DNA of 43,710 nucleotides from Nanobdellota archaeon (GTDB lineage Archaea > Nanobdellota > Nanobdellia > Pacearchaeales > GW2011-AR1), in NCBI GenBank assembly GCA_028867075.1, contig JAGWGZ010000003.1, positions 1-43,710 on the forward strand, read 5' to 3'. Below the pieces are notes generated by a model that was not told the DNA's origin, searched no databases, and saw only the letters and a list, made by a program, of their open reading frames with translations. Positions 26,834 to 35,590 of this stretch are shown piece by piece (within the stretch, counting starts at the first letter, position 1; each line of letters opens with the position of its first letter). The position numbers were made by a program, and so were the translations under genes.

Positions 26834-27231
26834 AAGCAGAAGTAAGGAAAAAAGAATTTATGTTCAGAGGAAAGACGCTAGAGGAGCTTAATGCACTTGA
26901 AGTCAGGGAATTTGCAAAATATCTAAAAGCGAGAGGAAGGCGGGCAGTCTTGAGACAGTTCAATGAAATTGAAAAGTTCATAATGAGGGCAAATAAAAAG
27001 CTCTCAAAAAACAAACCGATAAAAACACACAGTAGAGAAATCGTTGTGGTTCCGAAAATGGTTGGCATGAAGATACAAATTCACAATGGCAAAGGATTTG
27101 AGCCAGTTGAAATAACAGGAAATATGCTGGGCCATAGATTGGGAGAATTCGCACTGACAAGAACAAAAGTTAAGCATGGAAGTGCTGGTGTCGGAGCAAC
27201 TAAAGGAAGCAAATTTAAGTCGAAAAAGTAA
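26830..27231 (+). CDS. rps19: Ribosomal protein uS19
   Basis: [34 protein letters not shown]...[34 protein letters not shown]. Confidence 0.96.
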   Translation: MEAEVRKKEFMFRGKTLEELNALEVREFAKYLKARGRRAVLRQFNEIEKFIMRANKKLSKNKPIKTHSREIVVVPKMVGMKIQIHNGKGFEPVEITGNMLGHRLGEFALTRTKVKHGSAGVGATKGSKFKSKK

Positions 27232-27233
27232 AA

Positions 27234-27770
27234 ATGGCAGAAGAAAAAATGGAAACAAAATTGGAAGAGAAAAAAGAAACAAAAAAGATAGCCGAAGCTC
27301 CTGAAAAAAAATCCGATGAAAAAAAGCCTGAAGCAAAGAAAGACATGAAGAAACCAAAAACAGAAGCTGTTGTCAATTCACTCAATGCCCATCTCTCGGC
27401 AAAAACAAGCGCGGCCGTATGCAAGTTTATTGTCGGAAAAACAATCAATCGGGCCATGGATGATTTGAAGGATGTCCTGTCAATGAAAAGAGCCATCCCT
27501 ATGAAGGGAGAAATCCCCCACAGGAAAGGAAAAGGCATGATGGCAGGCAGGTTCCCAAAAAATGCCTCAAAGCATTTCATCAAAATGTTAAAAACACTTG
27601 AAGGAAATGCAAATGTCAATGGGATTGAATCCCCGGTAATTGTCGAAGCAATAGCCAATATCGGAGAGAGACCATATGGGCAGTTTGGAAGAATAAGGAG
27701 AAAGAGAGCGCACATAAAGATAATTGCCAAGAATAAAATAAAGAAGGAAAGCAGGGAGAGGAAAAAGTAA
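27234..27770 (+). CDS. rpl22: Ribosomal protein uL22 with K/E-rich N-terminal extension
   Basis: HIKIIAKNKIKK, GRFPKNASKHFIKMLKTLEGNANVNG; about 40 aa Lys/Glu/Ala/Pro-rich N-terminus. Confidence 0.94.
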   Translation: MAEEKMETKLEEKKETKKIAEAPEKKSDEKKPEAKKDMKKPKTEAVVNSLNAHLSAKTSAAVCKFIVGKTINRAMDDLKDVLSMKRAIPMKGEIPHRKGKGMMAGRFPKNASKHFIKMLKTLEGNANVNGIESPVIVEAIANIGERPYGQFGRIRRKRAHIKIIAKNKIKKESRERKK

Positions 27771-27771
27771 G

Positions 27772-28440
27772 ATGGAAGAGAAAAGTGTAGTAAAGTTCAA
27801 GAAAGATGAATTTGCGATGAAAGAGTTCATAAAATATTCTCTTGGACGGGGAAAAGTCAGCAAGGTCCGAATAGAATATACTCCAGTGGGGGAGAAGATA
27901 ATAATCTCAACGCACAAAACCGGATTAGTCATCGGACGTGGCGGAGAGAGGATAGATGAACTTACAAGAATGCTCAAGACAAAATTCAAGCTTGAGAATC
28001 CGCACATAGAGATAGAAGAGATAAAACACCCTGAGTTTGATGCTCAGATAACTGCTGATGACATAGCTCTTGGCCTTGAAAAATTCGGACCTCTGAGATT
28101 CAAGGTAATTGCATACAGAATGCTCCAGAAGATAATAGACTCAAAAGCCCTCGGGGCAGAGATAAGATTGAGCGGAAAACTTCCAGGAGCACGTGCAAAG
28201 TCATGGAGATTCGCTCAAGGGTATCTGAAAAAGACGGGAGAGAGCGCAAGAGTTGTTGATCGGGCTCAGTCGCGTGCAGAAACAAGACCGGGAACCGTGG
28301 GCGTGAAAGTCGGAATCCTCCCCCCTAATGCAGTGATAAAGGACAAGATAATAATCAATGATGAACTGATCTCAAAGATGAAATCCAATTCCGAATTTGA
28401 AGAAGAGACAAAAACTAAACCAAAGAAAAACAGAAAATGA
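27772..28440 (+). CDS. rps3: Ribosomal protein uS3
   Basis: KTGLVIGRGGERIDEL KH domain; LSGKLPGARAKSWRFAQGYLKKTGE. Confidence 0.96.
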   Translation: MEEKSVVKFKKDEFAMKEFIKYSLGRGKVSKVRIEYTPVGEKIIISTHKTGLVIGRGGERIDELTRMLKTKFKLENPHIEIEEIKHPEFDAQITADDIALGLEKFGPLRFKVIAYRMLQKIIDSKALGAEIRLSGKLPGARAKSWRFAQGYLKKTGESARVVDRAQSRAETRPGTVGVKVGILPPNAVIKDKIIINDELISKMKSNSEFEEETKTKPKKNRK

Positions 28441-28604
28441 AAATAAAAGACCTTAAAGGAATGAACAAAGAAGAAAGAGAAAGCCGCCTTAAAGAGCTGA
28501 GGCTTGAACTCATAAAATCAGAGATAAATGCTTCAAAATCAGGAAGTTCAAAGATAAAAAATATAAAAAAAACAATAGCACAAATACTCACACTCAACAA
28601 ATAA
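28437..28604 (+). CDS. rpl29: Ribosomal protein uL29
   Basis: Not in ORF track; MKIKDLKGMNKEERESRLKELRLELIKSEINASKSGSSKIKNIKKTIAQILTLNK*. Confidence 0.9.
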   Translation: MKIKDLKGMNKEERESRLKELRLELIKSEINASKSGSSKIKNIKKTIAQILTLNK

Positions 28605-28605
28605 A

Positions 28606-28893
28606 ATGAATATATGTCCAAAATGCGGATTGCCTTTAGAGGCATGCGTTTGCGAACAGATCGTGAAGGCCGACCAGAGGATACGGGTGACCCTTGACAA
28701 GAAGAAATATGGGAAAGTGGTCACGATTGTTTCCGGCTTTGACAAGGGCGTAGACATAAAAAAGGTCGCAAAAGACCTGAAGAATGAGCTCGCCTGCGGA
28801 GGAACCTTTGAGGGAAACAATGTTGAACTCCAGGGAGACCACATGAAGAGGATAAAACCTATCCTTGAAAAGATGGGCTTTAACATCGAATAA
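28606..28893 (+). CDS. Translation initiation factor SUI1/eIF1-like
   Basis: KYGKVVTIVSGFDKGVDIKKVAKDLKNELACGGTFEGNNVELQGDH; N-terminal Zn-like CPKCGLPLEACVC. Confidence 0.95.
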   Translation: MNICPKCGLPLEACVCEQIVKADQRIRVTLDKKKYGKVVTIVSGFDKGVDIKKVAKDLKNELACGGTFEGNNVELQGDHMKRIKPILEKMGFNIE

Positions 28894-28909
28894 GTTCGCA
28901 CAAAATAAG

Positions 28910-29266
28910 ATGAAAACAAAAATGAAAGAAACTGAGAAGAGAAAGCCGGAAGTACCGGAAAGAACTAATTGCAATGATATTAACTGCCCAATTCATGGGG
29001 CTCTCAGCCTGCGAGGAAGAACTTTCTCCGGAAAAGTGATAAAAAAGTTCCATAAAAGAATTGTAATCGAATTCGAGAGAACAGTTTATGTAAGAAAATA
29101 TGAGAGATATGCAAAAATGAAAACAAAGATTCATGCGCGCCTTCCGGACTGCATGAGCAATGAAGTGAACCTCGGAGATTATATTACAGTGAAGGAATGC
29201 AGGCCTTTGAGCAAGCTCATCCACTTTGCAGTTACTGAAAAGATAAAGGGGGTAAATGAAAAATGA
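28910..29266 (+). CDS. rps17: Ribosomal protein uS17
   Basis: GRTFSGKVIKKFHKRIVIEFERTVYVRKYERYAKMKTKIHARLPDCMSNEVNLGDYI. Confidence 0.95.
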   Translation: MKTKMKETEKRKPEVPERTNCNDINCPIHGALSLRGRTFSGKVIKKFHKRIVIEFERTVYVRKYERYAKMKTKIHARLPDCMSNEVNLGDYITVKECRPLSKLIHFAVTEKIKGVNEK

Positions 29267-29454
29267 AGATTAAAAATATTTTATGGATATTTGCATCGGT
29301 TATCCTCTTGTTAAGTACCATTATGAATATTAATATCATCGATAAAAATTCAACAACTTATTTGTTGTTAGGTTACATTGGTGCTGGATTAGCGATTATT
29401 ATCACAATTATGATTATAGGATCATTAATCAAAAATAAGGGAGAAATCAAATGA
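29263..29454 (+). CDS. Small two-TM membrane protein inserted between uS17 and uL14
   Basis: 63 aa MKIKNILWIFASVILLLSTIMNINIIDKNSTTYLLLGYIGAGLAIIITIMIIGSLIKNKGEIK; 4-nt stop/start overlaps with both neighbours. Confidence 0.7.
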   Translation: MKIKNILWIFASVILLLSTIMNINIIDKNSTTYLLLGYIGAGLAIIITIMIIGSLIKNKGEIK

Positions 29455-29852
29455 AAGCAATAGGAGCAAGGACAACACGCGGTCTGAACATCGGAGCAGT
29501 TGTGACCTCTGCAGATAACAGCGGAGCAAGGATAGTGAGAATAGTCTCTGTTAAAAGATGGAAGGCAAAGAAAGGCAGGCAGGCAACCGCAAAGGTTGCG
29601 GATTGGGTAAAAGTGAGCGTAAGGAAAGGCGTCCCTGATGTCAGAGGAAAAGTCTTTGATGCTATCGTAATAAGGCAGAAAAAATCCTACAGAAGGCTCA
29701 ATGGGGAGAGAATAGCTTTTGAGGATAATGCGGTCGCATTGCTAAAGGATGAAAAAGGAAATCCAAAAGGAACACAAATTAAAGGACCAGTCGCACGAGA
29801 GGTCATGGAAAGGTGGCCGCAGGTCGCTAAGATTGCGCAGATGGTGTATTAA
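29451..29852 (+). CDS. rpl14: Ribosomal protein uL14
   Basis: TTRGLNIGAVVTSADNSGARIVRIVSVKRW...GERIAFEDNAVALL. Confidence 0.96.
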   Translation: MKAIGARTTRGLNIGAVVTSADNSGARIVRIVSVKRWKAKKGRQATAKVADWVKVSVRKGVPDVRGKVFDAIVIRQKKSYRRLNGERIAFEDNAVALLKDEKGNPKGTQIKGPVAREVMERWPQVAKIAQMVY

Positions 29853-29853
29853 A

Positions 29854-30273
29854 ATGAAACAAAAATTTAACAAAAACTGGAAGTCAAGCAAACAACCGAG
29901 GAAACAGAGGAAATATTCAGCGAATACTCCCCTGCATCTGAAGAATAAAGCGATAAGCGCAAACCTCTCAAAAGAACTCAGAAAGAAACATGGCAGAAGA
30001 AGCCTGCCTCTCAGAAAAGGGGACAGGGTAATGATAATGACCGGGAAATTCAGGAAGAAAGAGGGCAAAATAACAAAAGTCCTCCTTAAGACTTCAAAGA
30101 TAATTATTGAGGGTATACAGATAAAGAAGAAAGATGGTTCAAAGGTAGACATAAAAATGGAGCCTTCAAACCTCAGGATAATTGAACTTAATTCAGAAGA
30201 TAAAAAAAGACTTAAAAACAGAGAAAAGAAAATGAAACCAGAGAAGAAACAGGAGGAAAAAAATGCATCTTAA
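29854..30273 (+). CDS. rpl24: Ribosomal protein uL24
   Basis: SANTPLHLKNKAISANLSKELRKKHGRRSLPLRKGDRVMIMTGKFRKKEGKI. Confidence 0.95.
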   Translation: MKQKFNKNWKSSKQPRKQRKYSANTPLHLKNKAISANLSKELRKKHGRRSLPLRKGDRVMIMTGKFRKKEGKITKVLLKTSKIIIEGIQIKKKDGSKVDIKMEPSNLRIIELNSEDKKRLKNREKKMKPEKKQEEKNAS

Positions 30274-30928
30274 GAGAGAAGCAAGTCCTAAGAGCTGGCC
30301 AATCGAAAGAAAAGGCACGAAATATCTTGTAAGGCCAAATTACAATACTGAAAAGGGCGTGCCCATACTTATCATACTGAGAGATATGCTGAAATTTGCG
30401 GACAACAGGACGGAGGCAAAGAAAGCCCTGCATGCAAAACAGGTCCTGCTGAACAAAAAGGCCATATTTGATGACAGGGAAAATGCGCTTCTTTTTGACG
30501 TCATAACCCTCATACCTAAGAAAGAGAGCAACCTTCCCGAGAGGAATTACAGGATAACCATGAACAAAAATAAAAAATTTGACCTTGAAGAGATCAGTTC
30601 AGAAGATTCATGGCATAAGACTGCAAAAGTCATAAACAAGAAGAGCCTAAAAAAGAAGAGGGTGCAGATAAATCTCAGCGATGGAAGAAACTTCATTTCT
30701 GACATGAAATGCAATGTAAATGATTCTATGAGGATAAACCTTAAGGACAGGAAAATAGAGAAGTGCATTCCTCTTAAGGAAAATTCAGATGCATTTGTAT
30801 TTGCGGGAAAACATGCCGGAGAGAGCGGGGTAATTGAACAAATAGATAAGGGAATGAACCGGGTAAGACTTAACAGTGGGGGAAATCAGATTAACATATT
30901 AATTAAACAGCTTATGGTGCTGAAATGA
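30263..30928 (+). CDS. rps4e: Ribosomal protein eS4
   Basis: MHLKREASPKSWPIERKGTKYLVRPNYNTEKGVPILIILRDML. Confidence 0.95.
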   Translation: MHLKREASPKSWPIERKGTKYLVRPNYNTEKGVPILIILRDMLKFADNRTEAKKALHAKQVLLNKKAIFDDRENALLFDVITLIPKKESNLPERNYRITMNKNKKFDLEEISSEDSWHKTAKVINKKSLKKKRVQINLSDGRNFISDMKCNVNDSMRINLKDRKIEKCIPLKENSDAFVFAGKHAGESGVIEQIDKGMNRVRLNSGGNQINILIKQLMVLK

Positions 30929-31422
30929 GTAAAGACATGAGGGAGATAAAGATAGAAAAGGTTGTACTTAGCGTCGGCGGGACAGAGGACAAACTCGAGA
31001 AAGGAATAAAGTTGCTGGAACTGATTACGGGGGCCAAGGCTTCAAAAATGAAGACACGAAAGAGAATCCCTTCCCTTAATGTGCGCCCGAAGCTGAATGT
31101 TGGCGCGGTCATAACCCTGAGGAGAGATACAGAAGCATTGCTAAAGAGATTGCTGGCATCTGTTGAAAACCGGCTTAGGAGGAAGCAAATCAGTGAGAAT
31201 ACATTTTCATTCGGAATCAAAGAGTACATAGAAATCCCGGGAATGGAATATCAGAGAGATTTGGGAATCCTCGGACTTGATGTAACTGTCACATTCTCCC
31301 GTGCAGGAAAGAGAATACAATTAAGAAAAGTTGGAAAGAAGATTCTTCCGGTAAAACAAAGAGTAAGCAGAGAAGAAATAATAAAATACATGGAGGAAAA
31401 GTTTCAGACAAATTTCAGATGA
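30925..31422 (+). CDS. rpl5: Ribosomal protein uL5
   Basis: [59 protein letters not shown]. Confidence 0.95.
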   Translation: MSKDMREIKIEKVVLSVGGTEDKLEKGIKLLELITGAKASKMKTRKRIPSLNVRPKLNVGAVITLRRDTEALLKRLLASVENRLRRKQISENTFSFGIKEYIEIPGMEYQRDLGILGLDVTVTFSRAGKRIQLRKVGKKILPVKQRVSREEIIKYMEEKFQTNFR

Positions 31423-31649
31423 CGGCAAGTGATTGGAAGAAAACATTGAAGCAGTTGAAGAGCAAGCCAACAGTCATGGAAAAGTTTATCAGGCACAATA
31501 AACCAAAGGCGAGAAAGAACGGCGTTGCATCAAAGAAGTGTGAAAGATGCGGAAGATTTGGAGCCCATATAAAATCATACGGATTAAATTTATGCAGGCA
31601 ATGCTTCAGGGAAGTCGCTGAAGACATCGGCTTTAAGAAATATTCATAA
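31419..31649 (+). CDS. rps14: Ribosomal protein uS14 (Zn-type)
   Basis: [36 protein letters not shown]. Confidence 0.94.
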   Translation: MTASDWKKTLKQLKSKPTVMEKFIRHNKPKARKNGVASKKCERCGRFGAHIKSYGLNLCRQCFREVAEDIGFKKYS

Positions 31650-31650
31650 A

Positions 31651-31722
31651 ATGGAAAAAATAAATTTTTTAATGTCCTTGAATAAGAAATCCTGCGAGTA
31701 CAGGATCGGAGGTTTTGCATAA
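31651..31722 (+). CDS. Candidate leader mini-ORF upstream of uS8
   Basis: MEKINFLMSLNKKSCEYRIGGFA*; ATG 1 nt after the uS14 stop, TAA overlaps the uS8 ATG. Confidence 0.3.
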   Translation: MEKINFLMSLNKKSCEYRIGGFA

Positions 31723-31725
31723 TGG
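31708..31725 (+). promoter_or_regulatory. Repeated SD/start element (GGAGGTTTTGCATAATGG) at the uS8 start
   Basis: 17/18 nt identical to 26816-26833 at the uS19 start. Confidence 0.55.
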
Positions 31726-32102
31726 CACAAGATACAGTAGCAGATGCACTGAATATGATAAAGAATGCCAAAAAGACTGGCAAGGAGAGCGTCAGGATAA
31801 CCAGGATTTCAAACCTCTTAATTGAGATACTCAAGATCATGAAACAGAAAGAAGCTGTAAAGAGATACAAGATAGACAGCAAAGGCAGAACTGTTGAAGT
31901 TGTCCTCGGAGATTTCATAGAATGCAGGGCAATAAAGCCAAGATTCAGCGCTGACAAAAGCCAGATAGAAAAATACAGAAGGAGATATCTGCCTGCAAGG
32001 AATCTTGGAACAATGATAATCTCAACAAACCAAGGACTAATGAGCCACGAGGAGGCAACGGAGAAAGGCGTCGGAGGAAGCCTTATCGCATATTTTTACT
32101 AA
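31722..32102 (+). CDS. rps8: Ribosomal protein uS8
   Basis: MAQDTVADALNMIKNAKKTGKESVRITRISNLLIEILKIMK...GTMIISTNQGLMSHEEA. Confidence 0.95.
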   Translation: MAQDTVADALNMIKNAKKTGKESVRITRISNLLIEILKIMKQKEAVKRYKIDSKGRTVEVVLGDFIECRAIKPRFSADKSQIEKYRRRYLPARNLGTMIISTNQGLMSHEEATEKGVGGSLIAYFY

Positions 32103-32103
32103 A

Positions 32104-32646
32104 ATGAAACGCGAGATAATTCAAAAGATAGAAGTTCCGGAAAATGTCAAGATTTCTATAGAAGGGAATATGGTCTCCGCAAGGGGCCCTGAGGGGGAGA
32201 ACAAGAAAAAGTTCAACTTCAGCGGGCTTGATGTAAGAATAGAGGGCAACAGAATAACTCTCGAATGCAAAAAAGCGACAAAGAAAGAAAAGAAAATGAT
32301 AAACACGGCGATGGCGCACCTAAGAAACATGATTGAGGGAGTTTCAAAGAAATTTGAGTATCTCCTCAAGATTTGTTATTCCCACTTCCCGATAACTGCA
32401 GAAGTAAAAGGAAATGAACTGGTGATAAAAAACTTCCTCGGTGAAAGGACAAACAGGAAATGCAGGATACCGCAGGGCGCGGAGGTTAAGGTGGACAAGG
32501 AAATAATAACAGTGATCTCCTCTGATAGGGAAATAGCAGGCCAGGCAGCAGCAAACATAGAACAGGCAACAAAAATAAGAAAAAGGGACCTCAGAGTATT
32601 CCAGGACGGAATTTTCATGATAAATAAGGCGGGCAAAGAGATATGA
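32104..32646 (+). CDS. rpl6: Ribosomal protein uL6
   Basis: IEVPENVKISIEGNMVSARGPEGENKKKF...MAHLRNMIEGVSKKFEYLLKICYSHFP. Confidence 0.95.
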   Translation: MKREIIQKIEVPENVKISIEGNMVSARGPEGENKKKFNFSGLDVRIEGNRITLECKKATKKEKKMINTAMAHLRNMIEGVSKKFEYLLKICYSHFPITAEVKGNELVIKNFLGERTNRKCRIPQGAEVKVDKEIITVISSDREIAGQAAANIEQATKIRKRDLRVFQDGIFMINKAGKEI

Positions 32647-33014
32647 CGACTAAATTTCTAAGGCGCGGATGGAGCAGATATTCAAAACTCGGGCTAAGAA
32701 GGAAGAAAAAGCAGATTTGGAGAAGGCCTCACGGAAGAGACAACAAGATGAGAGAAAAAAGAAAAGGTTATCCGTCTGTTGTAAGCATAGGGCATCGAAA
32801 AGAGAAGAATTCAAGGGGAAAAATCAATGAGCAGAAAACAATTGTTGTAAGAAACATCAATGAACTGAAAAAAACCGGAAAGGGGGAGATGGCGGTATTC
32901 GGAAAAATCGGAAAAAAGAAAAAGATTGAAATGGCAAAATTCGCTCTTGAAAACAAAATCCAGGTGCATAACCTCAACATAAATAAATTCCTTAAAGAAC
33001 AAAAGAAAAAATGA
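32643..33014 (+). CDS. rpl32e: Ribosomal protein eL32
   Basis: KFLRRGWSRYSKLGLRRKKKQIWRRPHGRDNKMREKRKGYP. Confidence 0.95.
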   Translation: MTTKFLRRGWSRYSKLGLRRKKKQIWRRPHGRDNKMREKRKGYPSVVSIGHRKEKNSRGKINEQKTIVVRNINELKKTGKGEMAVFGKIGKKKKIEMAKFALENKIQVHNLNINKFLKEQKKK

Positions 33015-33418
33015 AACTCGATAAGAAGAAGGCTTTGGCTGCGAAAATACTTAAGGTGGGAAAAGGGCGGATCATATTCGTGGAGCCAAGGCTGGAGGAG
33101 ATAAAGGAAGCAATTACAAAAGAGGACATCCGAGGGCTTAGGGATGATGGCGCGATAATAATAAAACCGATACGGGCAAGGAAATCGCGCGGGAAGAAAG
33201 CAAAGATACGAAGAAGCCCTGGAAACATAAGGAAGAATGCAAAGAAAACAAAGAGAGAGTATATAATCATGACAAGAAAGTTGAGAGAACATATTTCAAA
33301 ACTTAAAGAAAAGGACCTTATTACAAAAGAACAGATATCAGACATAAGAAAGAAAATAAAGAACAGATATTTCAAAAACAAGAACCAATTAAAGGAATAT
33401 ATCAATACCAAAAAATGA
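33011..33418 (+). CDS. rpl19e: Ribosomal protein eL19
   Basis: KKALAAKILKVGKGRIIFVEPRLEEIKEAITKEDIRGLRDDGAIIIKP. Confidence 0.95.
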   Translation: MKLDKKKALAAKILKVGKGRIIFVEPRLEEIKEAITKEDIRGLRDDGAIIIKPIRARKSRGKKAKIRRSPGNIRKNAKKTKREYIIMTRKLREHISKLKEKDLITKEQISDIRKKIKNRYFKNKNQLKEYINTKK

Positions 33419-33909
33419 AGAATATATTTAAGAGAAGGAAGGAAGGAAAAACAAATTATTCCAAAAGAAGGAAACTTCTAAGCAGCAACCTTCCCAGAAT
33501 AGCATTTAGGAGAACAAATAGATATGTCATCGCACAGTATATAACCTCCAATGAAGCGCGGGACAAGGTTGAAATAGGGGTAACCTCAAAAGAACTTCTT
33601 CAGCACGGGTGGCCAAAGGAAATGACCGGCAGCCTTAGGAGTTTGCCAGCATCATATCTGACAGGTCTTCTCATCGGGAAAAAGATAAAAACTGAAAAGA
33701 AAGCTGTCCCAATACCTGATTTTGGAGTTATCTCACCGAATCATAAAACAAGGCAATATGCATTCCTTAAAGGATTGGTTGACTCCGGGCTCGGAATAAA
33801 CCCCGGAGAAAAGGAAATCTTTCCAAGTTCGGAGAGGATTGAGGGAAAGCATTTAAAGAAAGATTTTTCAGCTATATTCAGGAAGATTAAATCAGAAATT
33901 GAAAAATAA
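33415..33909 (+). CDS. rpl18: Ribosomal protein uL18
   Basis: [36 protein letters not shown]...[11 protein letters not shown]. Confidence 0.94.
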   Translation: [164 protein letters not shown]

Positions 33910-33910
33910 A

Positions 33911-34729
33911 ATGGCAGAAAAGATAAGCAGGAAAGAGCAGATCAAGAAAGAAAGCGTTGAAACTCCGGTAGCTGATGCTGCAGAAAAAATAATCGAACAG
34001 AACATAGAATCTGGCGAGAAAGAACTGGAGGAAGAACTTGAAAAGAAACTTGAGGGCAAAGAACGCATCAAAAAGGAAAGAGAAGAACCTCGCGAGGAAT
34101 TTATTCCTTGGACACCGAAAACCAAGCTCGGAAAAGAAGTCAGGGAAGGTAAAATAAAGAATATAGATGAAATCCTTGATAAGAAGACAAAGATACTGGA
34201 AGACAAGATCGTTGACTCACTTGTAAATATGAAATCTGATTTGCTCTCGGTGGGACAGGCAAAGGGAAAATTCGGGGGCGGAAAGAGAAGAGCCTGGAGA
34301 CAGACGCAGAAAAAGACAATGGAGGGAAATATTCCGAGCTTCTCAGCATTTGCAGTTGTCGGAGATGAGAACGGGCATGTGGGGGTCGGAGATGGAAAAG
34401 CGACGGAAACTTTACCTGCACGTGACAAAGCCGTAAGAAAAGCGAAACTTAATATCATAAAAATCCGCAGAGCATGTGGGAGCTTTGACTGCTCATGTTC
34501 AGAACCACACTCAATTCCGTTCAAAGTTGAGGGCAAAGCAGGAAGCGTCAGGGTCATACTTTTGCCGGCTCCACAGGGAACAGGACTTGTTGCAGCGGAT
34601 GAACTTAAAAAAGTCCTTATGCTTGCGGGAATAAAAGACATTTACAGCCAGACGTTTGGCGTTCAGAGAACAACATTCAATCTTGTAAAAGCATGCATGA
34701 ATGCGCTTGAGAAAACAAATAGAAAATGA
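33911..34729 (+). CDS. rps5: Ribosomal protein uS5 with acidic/basic N-terminal extension
   Basis: FSAFAVVGDENGHVGVGDGKATETLPARDKAVRKAKLNIIKI; about 70 aa K/E-rich N-terminus before FIPWTPKTKLG. Confidence 0.95.
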   Translation: MAEKISRKEQIKKESVETPVADAAEKIIEQNIESGEKELEEELEKKLEGKERIKKEREEPREEFIPWTPKTKLGKEVREGKIKNIDEILDKKTKILEDKIVDSLVNMKSDLLSVGQAKGKFGGGKRRAWRQTQKKTMEGNIPSFSAFAVVGDENGHVGVGDGKATETLPARDKAVRKAKLNIIKIRRACGSFDCSCSEPHSIPFKVEGKAGSVRVILLPAPQGTGLVAADELKKVLMLAGIKDIYSQTFGVQRTTFNLVKACMNALEKTNRK

Positions 34730-35082
34730 TAGCCGTAATAAGAATTAGGGGGGAAGTCGGAGTGAAGAGGGACATAGAGGAAACTCTGAACAGACTCAGA
34801 TTGAAGAAGAAGTACTCGTGCATTGTCATCCAAAGTCCAAAAGAAGAACAGATTGGAATGATAAAGAAAGTCAAGGATTTCGTGGCTTTCGGGGAAATTG
34901 ATGATGTAATGTACAAAAAGCTTGTTGAAAAAAGAGGAAAGAAGGATTCGCAAGGAAAATTGAAACCGTTCTTCAGACTTCATCCGCCGCGGGGAGGAAT
35001 AAAAAGTAAGGAAAGTTTCCCAAAAGGTGTTCTTGGCAATCACAAAGAGAAAATAAATGAACTTTTAGAGAGGATGTTATGA
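34726..35082 (+). CDS. rpl30: Ribosomal protein uL30
   Basis: MIAVIRIRGEVGVKRDIEETLNRLRLKKKYSCIVI...FFRLHPPRGG. Confidence 0.95.
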   Translation: MIAVIRIRGEVGVKRDIEETLNRLRLKKKYSCIVIQSPKEEQIGMIKKVKDFVAFGEIDDVMYKKLVEKRGKKDSQGKLKPFFRLHPPRGGIKSKESFPKGVLGNHKEKINELLERML

Positions 35083-35552
35083 TAAAAACACACAGAAAAA
35101 GAAAAACAGGGAAATACAGAGGAAAGAGAGCAGGCACCTATGGATGGGGTGCGAGGAAGAAACACAAAAAGTCAGGGCATCGCGGAGGAAAGGGTATGGC
35201 TGGAAGCGGAAAGAGGGCAGACCAGAAAAAAACACTCCTGCTAAAACTTTACGGAAATAACTATTTCGGAAAACAAGGAATAACAAGCAGGAAGACGATG
35301 AAGGATAAATCCGATAGGATAAATCTCAGAGACATTGAGATGAATCTTGAAAGTTATATTAATAAGGGAATTGCCAAGAGAACACAAAAGGAAATTGAAA
35401 TTAACCTTAAGTCCTATAAAATTCTTGGAAGCGGGCAAGTAAAAAATAAATTTCTTATAAATGCAAAATCCGCATCACAGTCTGCAATTGAAAAAGTGAA
35501 AAAGGCAGGCGGGGAGATTATCGTCGCGAATAATCCAGAAAACCAGCAATAA
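35079..35552 (+). CDS. rpl15: Ribosomal protein uL15
   Basis: RKRKTGKYRGKRAGTYGWGARKKHKKSGHRGGKGMAGSGKRADQKK. Confidence 0.95.
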   Translation: MIKTHRKRKTGKYRGKRAGTYGWGARKKHKKSGHRGGKGMAGSGKRADQKKTLLLKLYGNNYFGKQGITSRKTMKDKSDRINLRDIEMNLESYINKGIAKRTQKEIEINLKSYKILGSGQVKNKFLINAKSASQSAIEKVKKAGGEIIVANNPENQQ

Positions 35553-35590
35553 CCCAGCAGACTTAAAAACTGATTTTTATTAAATAAAAC

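Noticed and set aside
27215-27730. 171-aa minus-strand ORF over uL22
   Set aside because: Phe/Ser-rich mirror of the Lys/Glu-rich uL22 gene; spurious.
31415-31957. 180-aa minus-strand ORF over uS14/uS8
   Set aside because: Antisense to two clear ribosomal protein genes; no start context or motif support.
33892-34641. 249-aa minus-strand ORF antisense to uS5
   Set aside because: Shadow ORF (FFSSSSSSSFSP) opposite the K/E-rich uS5 extension; no family signature.
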